Assembly: GCF_001750105.1 (NCBI RefSeq)
Contig: NZ_CP014143.1
Coordinates: 62,001-126,000, forward strand
DNA: 64,000 nt
Source of the DNA: Microbulbifer aggregans
GTDB taxonomy: Bacteria; Pseudomonadota; Gammaproteobacteria; Pseudomonadales; Cellvibrionaceae
Direction: 5' to 3'
Shown here: positions 26,768 through 36,962 of the stretch, piece after piece
Position numbering within the stretch: the first letter of the stretch is position 1
How the letters are laid out: every line of letters starts with the position of its first letter
Position numbers and translations under genes: made by a program
The notes under the pieces: generated by a model
Seen by the model: the letters and a program-made list of their open reading frames with translations, nothing else
The model's database searches: none
What the model was told of the DNA's origin: nothing

Positions 26768-27682
26768 ATGCATTGTCTTATCACCGGCGGCACCGGCTTG
26801 ATCGGCCGGCATTTTTGCCAGCAATGGCTCGCGCGTGGCGATTCCGTCACCGTGCTGAGCAGGCAACCGGAGAAGGTGCGTGAATTGTGCGGTGAGTCCG
26901 CCACCGGTGTGGCCGAACTCCATCAGGTCGAAGAGCCGGTCGATGTAGTGATCAACCTGGCCGGCGAACCCATCAGCCACCGTTGGACGGAAAAGCGCCG
27001 CGACGAGATTCGCAACTCCCGCATCGACACCACAGAGCTGCTGGTGCGCTGGTGCCTGTCTCTGGCACAGCGACCCAAGTTCGTGCTCTCCGGTTCCGCA
27101 GTCGGCTACTACGGCGACCGGGGCGGCGACCTGCTGAAAGAAAGCAGCCCACCCGGTGGAGGATTTGCCGCCCAGCTATGCCGCGACTGGGAGGCAGCCA
27201 CCATGCCCCTGCAGCAGGCGGGAATTTGCGTGGGTATCATGCGCACAGGCATCGTGCTCTCCACACGCGGCGGCGCACTCACCCAGATGCTGCCACCATT
27301 CCGGCTCGGCGTCGGAGGCCCCATGGGCTCCGGCGAACAGTGGATGAGTTGGATTCACGAAGACGATATTGTCGGGCTGATGCTGCACGCTATCGATCGA
27401 CATGTTTGCCTGCCGTTCAACGCCTGCGCCCCGGAAGCCGTGACCAATAACAGCTTCTCACGGCTGCTGGCAAAGCAATTGCACCGGCCCTGCCTGATGC
27501 GTACACCGGGCTGGGCACTGAAGCTGATGTTCGGTGAGATGGCAGAAGAGTTGCTACTGGCGAGCGGCCGGATGGAACCGCGCACCGCACTGGATACCGG
27601 TTATACCTTCCGCTTTCCCACCCTCGAAGCGGCCCTCGCCGACCTGCTGGACAACCGCCAGCCTCGCAAGGCTCAGGCCTGA
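26768..27682 (+). CDS. TIGR01777-family NAD-dependent epimerase/dehydratase
   Basis: About 304 residues, an extended SDR of the YfcH/TIGR01777 type. The Rossmann signature LITGGTGLIGRHF is at the N terminus and DVVINLAGEPISHRWTEKRR is the diagnostic family segment. LSGSAVGYYGDRG holds the active-site Tyr, and a DUF1731-like C-terminal domain follows (RPCLMRTPGWALKLMFGEMA). Substrate unknown. The start at 26768 puts the glycine motif at the usual position; ATG 26741 would add nine residues. Confidence 0.88.
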   Translation: MHCLITGGTGLIGRHFCQQWLARGDSVTVLSRQPEKVRELCGESATGVAELHQVEEPVDVVINLAGEPISHRWTEKRRDEIRNSRIDTTELLVRWCLSLAQRPKFVLSGSAVGYYGDRGGDLLKESSPPGGGFAAQLCRDWEAATMPLQQAGICVGIMRTGIVLSTRGGALTQMLPPFRLGVGGPMGSGEQWMSWIHEDDIVGLMLHAIDRHVCLPFNACAPEAVTNNSFSRLLAKQLHRPCLMRTPGWALKLMFGEMAEELLLASGRMEPRTALDTGYTFRFPTLEAALADLLDNRQPRKAQA

Positions 27683-27713
27683 ATCATCACAATGCCGGCC
27701 TTGCCGGCGAGAG

Positions 27714-28088
27714 TCAGGCTGCCTCTTCGCTGGTCTCCAGAGCCTCCATCAGGTAACGGCGACCAGATTCCCCCACCACCGGTTCGGCACTGCACTCCAT
27801 TGGGGCAGAGCCCACCCAATGGGCATGCCAGCGGTACCAGCTGGGGTTGCCGGCCTCAAGTCGCAGCTCGATGAAGTCTGTCTCAGCCGGATCGATACGA
27901 AACTCCCGCACGATCTGCCCGGCAAAGGTCTCGAAGTTCTTCCGTACCAGAATGCCCGCTTCGCTGCCGGCGGTGAGAAAGACCAGCTCGCGGCCATCGC
28001 GACGTACGCGGCGGAAACCGATCTGCACCAGACGATTCAGGCGGTTGTGAAGCTGAAGGGGAGAGAAAGACGCTGGAAATCCGGTCAT
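27714..28088 (-). CDS. Conserved hypothetical protein, about 124 residues
   Basis: I do not recognise a family. From the ATG at 28088 (GAGGT about 13 nt upstream) it encodes a soluble protein without signal or membrane segment. It has a mixed pattern: LQLHNRLNRLVQIGFRRVRR, then GRELVFLTAGSEAGILVRKN, then WYRWHAHWVGSAP. It is convergent with the epimerase gene 31 bp away. A cytoplasmic role is likely; nothing more can be said. Confidence 0.6.
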   Translation of the reverse strand: MTGFPASFSPLQLHNRLNRLVQIGFRRVRRDGRELVFLTAGSEAGILVRKNFETFAGQIVREFRIDPAETDFIELRLEAGNPSWYRWHAHWVGSAPMECSAEPVVGESGRRYLMEALETSEEAA

Positions 28089-28333
28089 CTCAGCGGTACC
28101 TCTTTTATTCTTATGGTTGCTATCCACAGCCACTGCTCCATAGATTTTTCACTACTTGGCGCCACCGTGGGCTTAACATCGTAGGCCCCTTTAACAGGGC
28201 CCGCCAAGGCGTAATCGTGACCAAAACCGGAGTTCCGGCCTGTCTATTGACGCCAATTATTCGTGCTTATTCGGCGATCCATTGGATCGCGTTATCCGCT
28301 AGTCCTGTGAAGACGGACTGGGACGTTAGTTCC

Positions 28334-29113
28334 TCAACATTCGTTTTCTGGCGGCATAGGCCTCCAGTAATACCACCACTGACCGAGTAGCTCCCGCCAG
28401 TACACCTGGGTGCGCAGCATGGCCGACGCCGTGGGCAACCAGCCCAGCAGCCCGCCTTGTGCTCGCGGTAACAGCTCGTCAGCGCTACCCACGGCCAATG
28501 GCTGGACCTGCAGGCCGGCGCGGGCAAAGGCCCGGGCTGCGCGCGGCATATGCCACCAGTGGGTCACCAGGACGATGCTCTCAACACCGGAGTCATGGAG
28601 CATTGCTGCACTGTTAACGGCATTCTCCGCCGTGGTACGACTGCAATTCTCTTGCCAAGTCACCGGGCGCTGCAGCTGCTCCTTCATCATGACGGCCATC
28701 AGCTGCGCCTCCGCGTCCCGCTCTTCGGCGTATACACGCCCTCCCGAGACCAGTACCGGCAGCTGTGACGGGCCCTTTTGCACCGCCCAGAGCAGTCGCT
28801 CAAGGCTGGTGGCCGACAACCGTTCGTTACCGGTCTTCTCATCCCGGTAACGCCCCGCTCCGAGCACGACCACCGCCTGTGGGACAGCCTCGGCCGCGGT
28901 CGGCGCACGCCCGACCTGCTTGCCGAGCCAGTAAGAGAAGACCGGTGTCGCCGAAATCCACAGGACAGCGGCGGACAGAATAGCCACCGGCAGTGACAGT
29001 TTTGCGAAAATCGAGGACGAGGGCAGCAGCCACAGCAACAGTGCCAGCAACAGCCCCAGCAGCGGCGCCAGGGGAGGCATCACCAGTGTGGTCAGCGCAG
29101 CATGGGATTCCAT
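28334..29113 (-). CDS. YdcF/DUF218-family membrane protein (ElyC/SanA-like)
   Basis: 259 residues. Two N-terminal membrane helices (LAPLLGLLLALLLWLL and LPVAILSAAVLWIS) precede a DUF218 domain. VVVLGAGRYRDE, LPVLVSGGRVYAEERDAEA, SRTTAENAVNSAAML and VLVTHWWHMPRAARAF are the family motifs. E. coli ElyC and SanA, of the same fold, affect peptidoglycan or envelope integrity. The ATG at 29113 shares one base with the TGA of the upstream zinc-ribbon gene, so they are coupled. A perfect hairpin, GCGATCC/GGATCGC at 28274-28290, lies downstream as a possible terminator. Confidence 0.83.
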   Translation of the reverse strand: MESHAALTTLVMPPLAPLLGLLLALLLWLLPSSSIFAKLSLPVAILSAAVLWISATPVFSYWLGKQVGRAPTAAEAVPQAVVVLGAGRYRDEKTGNERLSATSLERLLWAVQKGPSQLPVLVSGGRVYAEERDAEAQLMAVMMKEQLQRPVTWQENCSRTTAENAVNSAAMLHDSGVESIVLVTHWWHMPRAARAFARAGLQVQPLAVGSADELLPRAQGGLLGWLPTASAMLRTQVYWRELLGQWWYYWRPMPPENEC

Positions 29114-29562
29114 CAGCGCTCGAGGCCACCACTGATCTGGCGGAATACGCCGTAGCCGCAGCGGTGGCAGGGTGTGATCTGGGCATTCTCCGGTGGCAGG
29201 GCCCGATAGCCACAACCCAGGCACTGCAGCTCTTCCCCGGCCGCCACCGTCTCTCCCGCCAGAGCCCAGGGCTGCCCCGCCTTGATACAGTGCATCAGCT
29301 TGGGCCAGGCGGTCTCGGTGGGGTCCGCCGCGTCCAGAAACCACTCACCGGCGCGTTCCTCCGTGGTCTTCAGCTCGCCACCGAGGCCACGCAGGTAGTC
29401 CGCGGCCCGGTGCAGGTCGTCCTTCAGCCAGGCGCGCAGAAACGCCATTTTGTTGGCCGTCAGGTCCTCCACGGCCAGCTCACCCTCGATCAGGTTTTCC
29501 AGATCCTGGCGCAGTTCTTCCGCCAGATCCTCCTCAGGGGGCAACTTCGGTTCCTTCGTCAT
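29113..29562 (-). CDS. ybeL: YbeL/DUF1451 zinc-ribbon protein
   Basis: 149 residues. The N-terminal half is acidic and helical (EEDLAEELRQDLENLIEGEL). The C-terminal half carries a zinc ribbon with two CxxC pairs, LQCLGCGYRAL and TPCHRCGYGVF. This matches YbeL, which lies near leuS in E. coli too. GAGGG precedes the ATG at 29562. Divergent from leuS; the leuS promoter overlaps its 5' region. Function unknown. Confidence 0.85.
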   Translation of the reverse strand: MTKEPKLPPEEDLAEELRQDLENLIEGELAVEDLTANKMAFLRAWLKDDLHRAADYLRGLGGELKTTEERAGEWFLDAADPTETAWPKLMHCIKAGQPWALAGETVAAGEELQCLGCGYRALPPENAQITPCHRCGYGVFRQISGGLER

Positions 29563-29573
29563 GGCATCCCTCA

Positions 29574-29579
29574 TATAAT
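29574..29579 (+). promoter_or_regulatory. Probable leuS promoter -10 box
   Basis: A TATAAT followed by the GC-rich stretch TCCGCGC lies 75 nt before leuS. The -35 hexamer at 17-bp spacing (TTCCTT) is weak. The site sits between the divergent ybeL and leuS genes. Confidence 0.45.
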
Positions 29580-29629
29580 TCCGCGCTTTCCAGTGTACGA
29601 ACAGGACTGGAATTCCCACTACGAATTGA

Positions 29630-32251
<2,622 letters not shown>

Positions 32252-32308
32252 ACGGGTCGCCAAGTAACCCGATCGACAAGTCATCCAGATTTCGGGGGGG
32301 CGCCAGCC

Positions 32309-32788
32309 TTGTATAAATTAACTGCAATTGCGGTGGCCGGTCTGCTGGCCACCAGTGTCACGCAGGCCAGGAGCCTGTCCAGTGAACTGGTCGGACAGTG
32401 GCAGAGCCAGTGCAAGAAGGCATCCGGCCGCTACCTGCAGGTCATCAGCCACTTCAGCGAGGCAGGTGACTACAAAGCCAAAAGTGCCTTCTATACCGAC
32501 GCAGGCTGCAAGGCCCCAATGGGAATGGAAATCGTATCCACCGGGAAGTACCGGCTGGGCAGCTTGCTGACCACACCCGGCGGTGACCAGGCCCAGGAGA
32601 TTGATCTGGAGGTCAGGGAACTGCACAGTGGTGGCATGACCCTGCCCGGTGTCGGGGAGCAGGTTTACCAGATCATCGCCATTATCGATGGCAGACTGGT
32701 GTTCGGCGATGCGCCGGGACTACCCGCGGTCACCGGTGGCCAGCGCCCGACCAAACTCAATAAGAACTTCTACTCGAATAAACAATGA
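32309..32788 (+). CDS. Small secreted protein of unknown function between leuS and lptE
   Basis: 159 residues with a signal peptide (MYKLTAIAVAGLLATSVTQA) and a mature domain of about 139 residues. SLSSELVGQWQSQCKKASGRYLQ and AFYTDAGCKAPMG hold the only two cysteines of the mature part, likely a disulfide; the strand pattern is lipocalin-like (inference). The start is a TTG at 32309; no ATG is available. Its TGA overlaps the lptE ATG by 4 nt (ATGA), so it is coupled to lptE. In E. coli leuS and lptE are direct neighbours, so this is an insertion into a conserved order. Confidence 0.68.
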   Translation: MYKLTAIAVAGLLATSVTQARSLSSELVGQWQSQCKKASGRYLQVISHFSEAGDYKAKSAFYTDAGCKAPMGMEIVSTGKYRLGSLLTTPGGDQAQEIDLEVRELHSGGMTLPGVGEQVYQIIAIIDGRLVFGDAPGLPAVTGGQRPTKLNKNFYSNKQ

Positions 32789-33312
32789 AAAAAATTCTTG
32801 TCCGCACACTGAGTGCGCTACTTGCGGTATCACTCATCAGCAGCTGCGGCTGGCACCTGCGCGGTGCACCCAAGAACTTCCCCCCGGGGAGCGAGCTGTA
32901 TATCACCGCCGAAGATCCGCGCTCGGATATCGCGGAAGAACTGACTCGACTGCTGCGCAGCGGCGGCATCCCCATGGCAGAGACCCCCGCTCTTGCGGAC
33001 TACGTGCTCACCATTCACAAAGAGGAGGAGCGCCGGCGTACCGTGGCCGTCAATGCCAAGGGTCGTGTGGCCGAATACGAGCTGATCACCAGCGCACTCT
33101 ACAGCGTCGCCGACAGCAATGGCCGCGTATTGCTGAACAATGCCGAGGCGGACGTTTACCGCGCCCTGGAGTGGGACGACACAGAGACGGTGAGCAAAGG
33201 CGAAGAGGAATTATTGCTGCGCGAGGAGATGCGCCGCGAGCTGATCAGTCGCATCATCGATCGCCTGCGTCGCATCGATGTCTCCGCCACCCTCGAAGAA
33301 CGCAGTTACTGA
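32785..33312 (+). CDS. lptE: LPS-assembly lipoprotein LptE
   Basis: Outer-membrane lipoprotein that plugs the LptD barrel for LPS export. 175 residues with lipobox SSCG (ISSCGWHLRG; acylated Cys about residue 21), and GWHLRG is the family start motif. Later strands ADYVLTIHKEEERRRTVAVN and EYELITSALYSV fit. It sits between leuS and holA as in other gammaproteobacteria and overlaps the preceding small gene by 4 nt. Confidence 0.95.
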   Translation: MKKILVRTLSALLAVSLISSCGWHLRGAPKNFPPGSELYITAEDPRSDIAEELTRLLRSGGIPMAETPALADYVLTIHKEEERRRTVAVNAKGRVAEYELITSALYSVADSNGRVLLNNAEADVYRALEWDDTETVSKGEEELLLREEMRRELISRIIDRLRRIDVSATLEERSY

Positions 33313-33326
33313 GACACCAGCCAGTC

Positions 33327-34328
33327 ATGCGCCTCAATCCCCGCCAACTCCCGCAGAGCCTGAACAAGGGGCTTGCCCCCATCTACATCGTGTCCGGGGA
33401 CGAGCCGCTGCTGGTGCAGGAATGCTGTGACAGTATCCGCGCCGCAGCAAGAAATCAGGGTTTCAACGAACGCGAATTGCTCCATGCCGAGCACAACTTC
33501 GACTGGGGCCAACTGATCGCCTCCGCCGGCAGCATGTCGCTTTTCGCGGAAAAGAAACTGATCGAAGTACGCCTGCCCAACGGCAAGCCGGGTGACAAGG
33601 GCAGTAAGGCACTGCAGGAGTTTGCGCAAATCGGCAGTGACGACCTGGTACTGCTGCTGGTATTGCCGAAGGTGGATCGCTCCCAGCTCAACAGCAAGTG
33701 GATGAAGTCACTGGAGCAGCGCGGTGCACTGATCCAGGTGTGGCCCGTGGACGCCAACGAAATGCCGCGCTGGATTCACCAGCGGCTTCGCGCGGAAGGC
33801 CTGGATGCAGAGCCCGAGGCGATCCAGATCCTCGCCGAGCGTGTTGAGGGCAACCTGCTGGCTGCCAGCCAGGAAATTGAAAAGCTCAAGCTGCTCAGCA
33901 ACGACAACCTGATCACCGCTGCCACCATGAACGACGCCGTGGCCAGCTCCGCACGTTACGATGTGTTCGGCTTGATCGACCGCGCCCTGGCCGGCGATGC
34001 CGAGGCGGCGGTGAAAACCCTGCACGGTCTTCGTGCCGAGGGCGTTGAGGCACCCGTGGTGCTGTGGGCTCTGGCACGGGAGATCCGCAGCCTGCTGGAG
34101 ATTGGGGAAAAGCTCGACCAGGGCCAGCCGCTGAACCGGCTGGTGCGTATCCAGAAACGCCAGCCTCTCGTACAGGCGGCCATTGCGCGCCTGCCACGCC
34201 GCCAGCTGGAGGCCCTGCTCCTGCGAGCCCGCGCAGTGGACAATGCCATCAAAGGCGGCCGCGAACTCAATCCCTGGACCGGCCTGCTGGAACTCACACT
34301 CAACCTCTCCGGCAAGCGCAGTCTCTGA
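33327..34328 (+). CDS. holA: DNA polymerase III subunit delta
   Basis: Clamp-loader subunit that opens the beta clamp. 333 residues. MRLNPRQLPQSLNKGLAPIYIVSGDEPLLVQE is the typical N terminus, KKLIEVRLPNGKPG follows, and SARYDVFGLIDRALAGD marks the middle domain. It starts 14 nt after lptE. The same frame stays open far upstream through lptE but is not coding there. Usually nadD follows holA; here aidB follows after a 190-bp gap. Confidence 0.96.
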   Translation: MRLNPRQLPQSLNKGLAPIYIVSGDEPLLVQECCDSIRAAARNQGFNERELLHAEHNFDWGQLIASAGSMSLFAEKKLIEVRLPNGKPGDKGSKALQEFAQIGSDDLVLLLVLPKVDRSQLNSKWMKSLEQRGALIQVWPVDANEMPRWIHQRLRAEGLDAEPEAIQILAERVEGNLLAASQEIEKLKLLSNDNLITAATMNDAVASSARYDVFGLIDRALAGDAEAAVKTLHGLRAEGVEAPVVLWALAREIRSLLEIGEKLDQGQPLNRLVRIQKRQPLVQAAIARLPRRQLEALLLRARAVDNAIKGGRELNPWTGLLELTLNLSGKRSL

Positions 34329-34432
34329 TCCCCAAAACCGCTCACGCACTTCTTTTCAGCGGTCAAAGACCTCAACTTTCTCTGTAATTTCGTACTAGAT
34401 TTCGCAAGGTAACCCCGCTTGTGGGAAAAGGC

Positions 34433-34448
34433 CCTGACAGATGTCAGG
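34433..34448. promoter_or_regulatory. 16-bp palindrome upstream of aidB
   Basis: CCTGACA-GA-TGTCAGG has perfect 7-bp arms and a 2-bp centre. It ends 71 bp before the aidB start. The pattern suits a dimeric regulator. E. coli aidB is Ada-activated, but this does not resemble an Ada box as I know it. Confidence 0.5.
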
Positions 34449-34518
34449 AAATGCATTTTGCGGATCAGGACCAGGCGTTTACATTGAATGGCGACACCCG
34501 GTCCCTGTGAGGAATGCA

Positions 34519-36180
34519 ATGAGCGAGCAGCAGCCACCCTTTGCCCAACCCAGCACCCACGACGTATTCAACCAGGCACCTCCGCTGGCCGGCCACAATC
34601 TCTACGCCGGGGACCACGCTCTGCGGGACGCGGTGCGCCGCTTTGGTGCCCACTGGGCCGAGGATGACCTGCAACGGTATGGGGAAGTCTGCGGCCGCCC
34701 GGAGATGATCCAGCGCGGTTACGACGCCAACGAGTTCAAACCGATCTTCGAGAGCCACGACCGGGTCGGTAGCCGTATCGATCTGGTGCGTTACCACCCC
34801 GCCTACCATCAGCTGATGCAGCTGGCTTTATCCGAGGGGTTACACAGCGCACCGTGGACCGACCCGGGTCCCGGCGCCCATGTTGCCCGTGCCGCCAAGT
34901 ACTACTTGCACAGCCAACTGGAGGCCGGCCACGGCTGCCCCGTGACCATGACCTTTGCCTCGGTGCCCTCCATCCGGCTGGCGCCTCAACTGGCTGAGGA
35001 GTGGCTGCCGAAAATCACTGCCCGCGGCTACGATCCCTCCAACCGTCCGCACAAGGATAAAAGCCACCTGACCATCGGCATGGGCATGACCGAAAAGCAG
35101 GGCGGCTCGGATGTGCGCGCCAATACCACCACCGCAACGCCAATCGGCGATGACGCTTACGAGCTGACTGGCCACAAGTGGTTTACCTCTGCGCCCATGT
35201 GCGATGCGTTCCTGATGCTGGCGCAGAGCAAAAATGGGCTCAGCTGCTTTCTGGTACCCCGCTGGCGCCCCGACGGCAGCAAGAACCCGATCCAGGTACA
35301 GCGGCTTAAAAACAAGGCCGGCAACGTCTCCAATGCCTCTTCAGAAATTGAACTGCGCGGTGCCCTCGGCTGGCTGGTGGGTGAGGACGGACGCGGAGTG
35401 AACGCCATCATTGAGATGGTGGCCACCACCCGCTTCGACTGCATGATCGGCTCTTCCGGTGGCCAGCGGCAGGCGGTCGTGCAGGCCATTCACCACGCCG
35501 CCAACCGGAGCGCCTTTGGCAAAACCCTGATCGATCAGCCACTGATGCAGAATGTGCTCGCCGACCTGCAACTGGAGGTCGAGGGCTCAGTAGCCATGAC
35601 CATGCGCATGGCCCAGGCGCTGGACCATATCGACGACGAGCACGAGCAGATGCTGATGCGGCTCGGCGCCGCGGTGGGGAAATACTGGATCTGCAAGCGC
35701 ACACCGCACCATGCCTACGAGGCAATGGAGTGCCTGGGCGGCAACGGCGTGATCGAGAACTTCATCACCGCCCGCCTCTACCGCGATGCGCCCATCAACG
35801 CGATCTGGGAGGGCTCGGGCAATATTCAAGCTTTGGATGTGCTGCGCGCGATCAGCAAGACACCGGCGGTGATCAACCACTGGTTTGACGAGCTTGCAGC
35901 TAGCGCCGGCGCCGACACCTTGCTGGACAAAGCGATCGGCAACCTGAAAAAACAACTGGCGGACAGGGATCAGATTGAATACCGCGCCCGCCACCTGGTG
36001 GACCAGATGGCCCTGGCCATGCAGGCACACCTGCTGACCCAGGGCGGCAACACTGCCGTTGCCGAGGCCTTTATCGCATCGCGCCTCGGCGCCCAGGGCG
36101 CCCACAATACCGGCACTCTTCCCCCGGGGTTGGATGTGAAGGCCATCATCGAGCGGGGCAACCCCCACTGCGCCGAGTAA
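34519..36180 (+). CDS. aidB: Acyl-CoA dehydrogenase-like protein AidB
   Basis: 553 residues from the ATG at 34519 (GAGG about 9 nt upstream). It follows AidB: TFASVPSIRLAPQLAEEWLP, GMGMTEKQGGSDVRANTT (FAD region), GHKWFTSAPMCDAFL, RLKNKAGNVSNASSEIEL, and CLGGNGVIENFITARLYRDA. E. coli AidB (541 aa) is a flavoprotein of the alkylation response that binds DNA and may protect promoters. Its enzymatic substrate is unknown. It is monocistronic, with a 16-bp palindrome in its promoter region. Confidence 0.92.
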   Translation: MSEQQPPFAQPSTHDVFNQAPPLAGHNLYAGDHALRDAVRRFGAHWAEDDLQRYGEVCGRPEMIQRGYDANEFKPIFESHDRVGSRIDLVRYHPAYHQLMQLALSEGLHSAPWTDPGPGAHVARAAKYYLHSQLEAGHGCPVTMTFASVPSIRLAPQLAEEWLPKITARGYDPSNRPHKDKSHLTIGMGMTEKQGGSDVRANTTTATPIGDDAYELTGHKWFTSAPMCDAFLMLAQSKNGLSCFLVPRWRPDGSKNPIQVQRLKNKAGNVSNASSEIELRGALGWLVGEDGRGVNAIIEMVATTRFDCMIGSSGGQRQAVVQAIHHAANRSAFGKTLIDQPLMQNVLADLQLEVEGSVAMTMRMAQALDHIDDEHEQMLMRLGAAVGKYWICKRTPHHAYEAMECLGGNGVIENFITARLYRDAPINAIWEGSGNIQALDVLRAISKTPAVINHWFDELAASAGADTLLDKAIGNLKKQLADRDQIEYRARHLVDQMALAMQAHLLTQGGNTAVAEAFIASRLGAQGAHNTGTLPPGLDVKAIIERGNPHCAE

Positions 36181-36216
36181 GGCGCAAAAGATTCAGAAAA
36201 ATAGATACCCTGAAGG

Positions 36217-36954
36217 CTACCAGGGCAGCACTTCACCGTCCCAGAACAGCAGCCTGCCGTTACGCTCCTCGTCCAGGCCGGCGAGCACATCCACGATGCG
36301 CTCTGCACTGGTGGAAGCGCTGTACAGTTTGTCCTCGGGAATATTTTTCTGGAATGGTTTGGAGAGTGCGGTGTCGGTCGTCCCGGGGTGCACCGCCACC
36401 ACGCAGCAGTGATCGAGTCGCCGTCCCCACTCGATGGAGAGGTTGCGGATAAACATGTTCAGTGCCGCCTTGCTCATCCGGTAGCTATACCAACCTCCAA
36501 GGTGGTTATCGCCGATACTGCCCACTTTCGCTGACAGCGATGCCCACACGAGTGGGTGGCTGGGCTTCAGCGCCGGGGCCAGGGCCTGAGCGAGGTGTAT
36601 GTGGGTAACGACGTTGATCCGCATGGATTGCAACAGCCAGCCTTCCTCGCACTGGTCCAGCGCCTTTTCCGGCCCGTGGTCTTCAGTGTGCAGGATGCCA
36701 CAGCAACAGATGACCCAGTCCGGCGGATCGTCGCTAGCTCTGACAAAATCCCGCACGCCCGCCACCGAGTCGGGATCGGTCAGGTCTGCTTGCAGATGTC
36801 GAGTCGGGGTAAACGCCTGCGGTCCCTCCGCATTCCGACTGATAGTCAGTAACTCTGCATCGGGAAAACGCTGCAATACTTCCACACCGAGGGCGGTGGC
36901 AACGCCCCCACTCGCTCCGGCAAGCAGGATACTCCCAGGTTGATCGAACAACAC
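36217..36954 (-). CDS. Short-chain dehydrogenase/reductase (C-factor/CsgA-like)
   Basis: 245 residues. LLAGASGGVATALGVEVL is the dinucleotide-binding loop (GxxxGxG-like), WVICCCGILH holds the position of NAG, WASLSAKVGSIGDN and GWYSYRMSKAALN give the Ser and YxxxK catalytic residues, and VAVHPGTTDTAL is the PG motif. It resembles the CsgA/C-factor subgroup; substrate unknown. Start: GTG 36954 or TTG 36951/36957, with AAGGAG directly upstream. It begins only 8 nt after the decarboxylase stop, so they form an operon. Confidence 0.85.
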   Translation of the reverse strand: MLFDQPGSILLAGASGGVATALGVEVLQRFPDAELLTISRNAEGPQAFTPTRHLQADLTDPDSVAGVRDFVRASDDPPDWVICCCGILHTEDHGPEKALDQCEEGWLLQSMRINVVTHIHLAQALAPALKPSHPLVWASLSAKVGSIGDNHLGGWYSYRMSKAALNMFIRNLSIEWGRRLDHCCVVAVHPGTTDTALSKPFQKNIPEDKLYSASTSAERIVDVLAGLDEERNGRLLFWDGEVLPW

Positions 36955-36962
36955 CAAGCTCC

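Noticed and set aside
32649..33326. Upstream extension of the holA frame through lptE
   Set aside because: Arg/Ser-rich nonsense out of frame with lptE; the holA N terminus begins at 33327 with family sequence.
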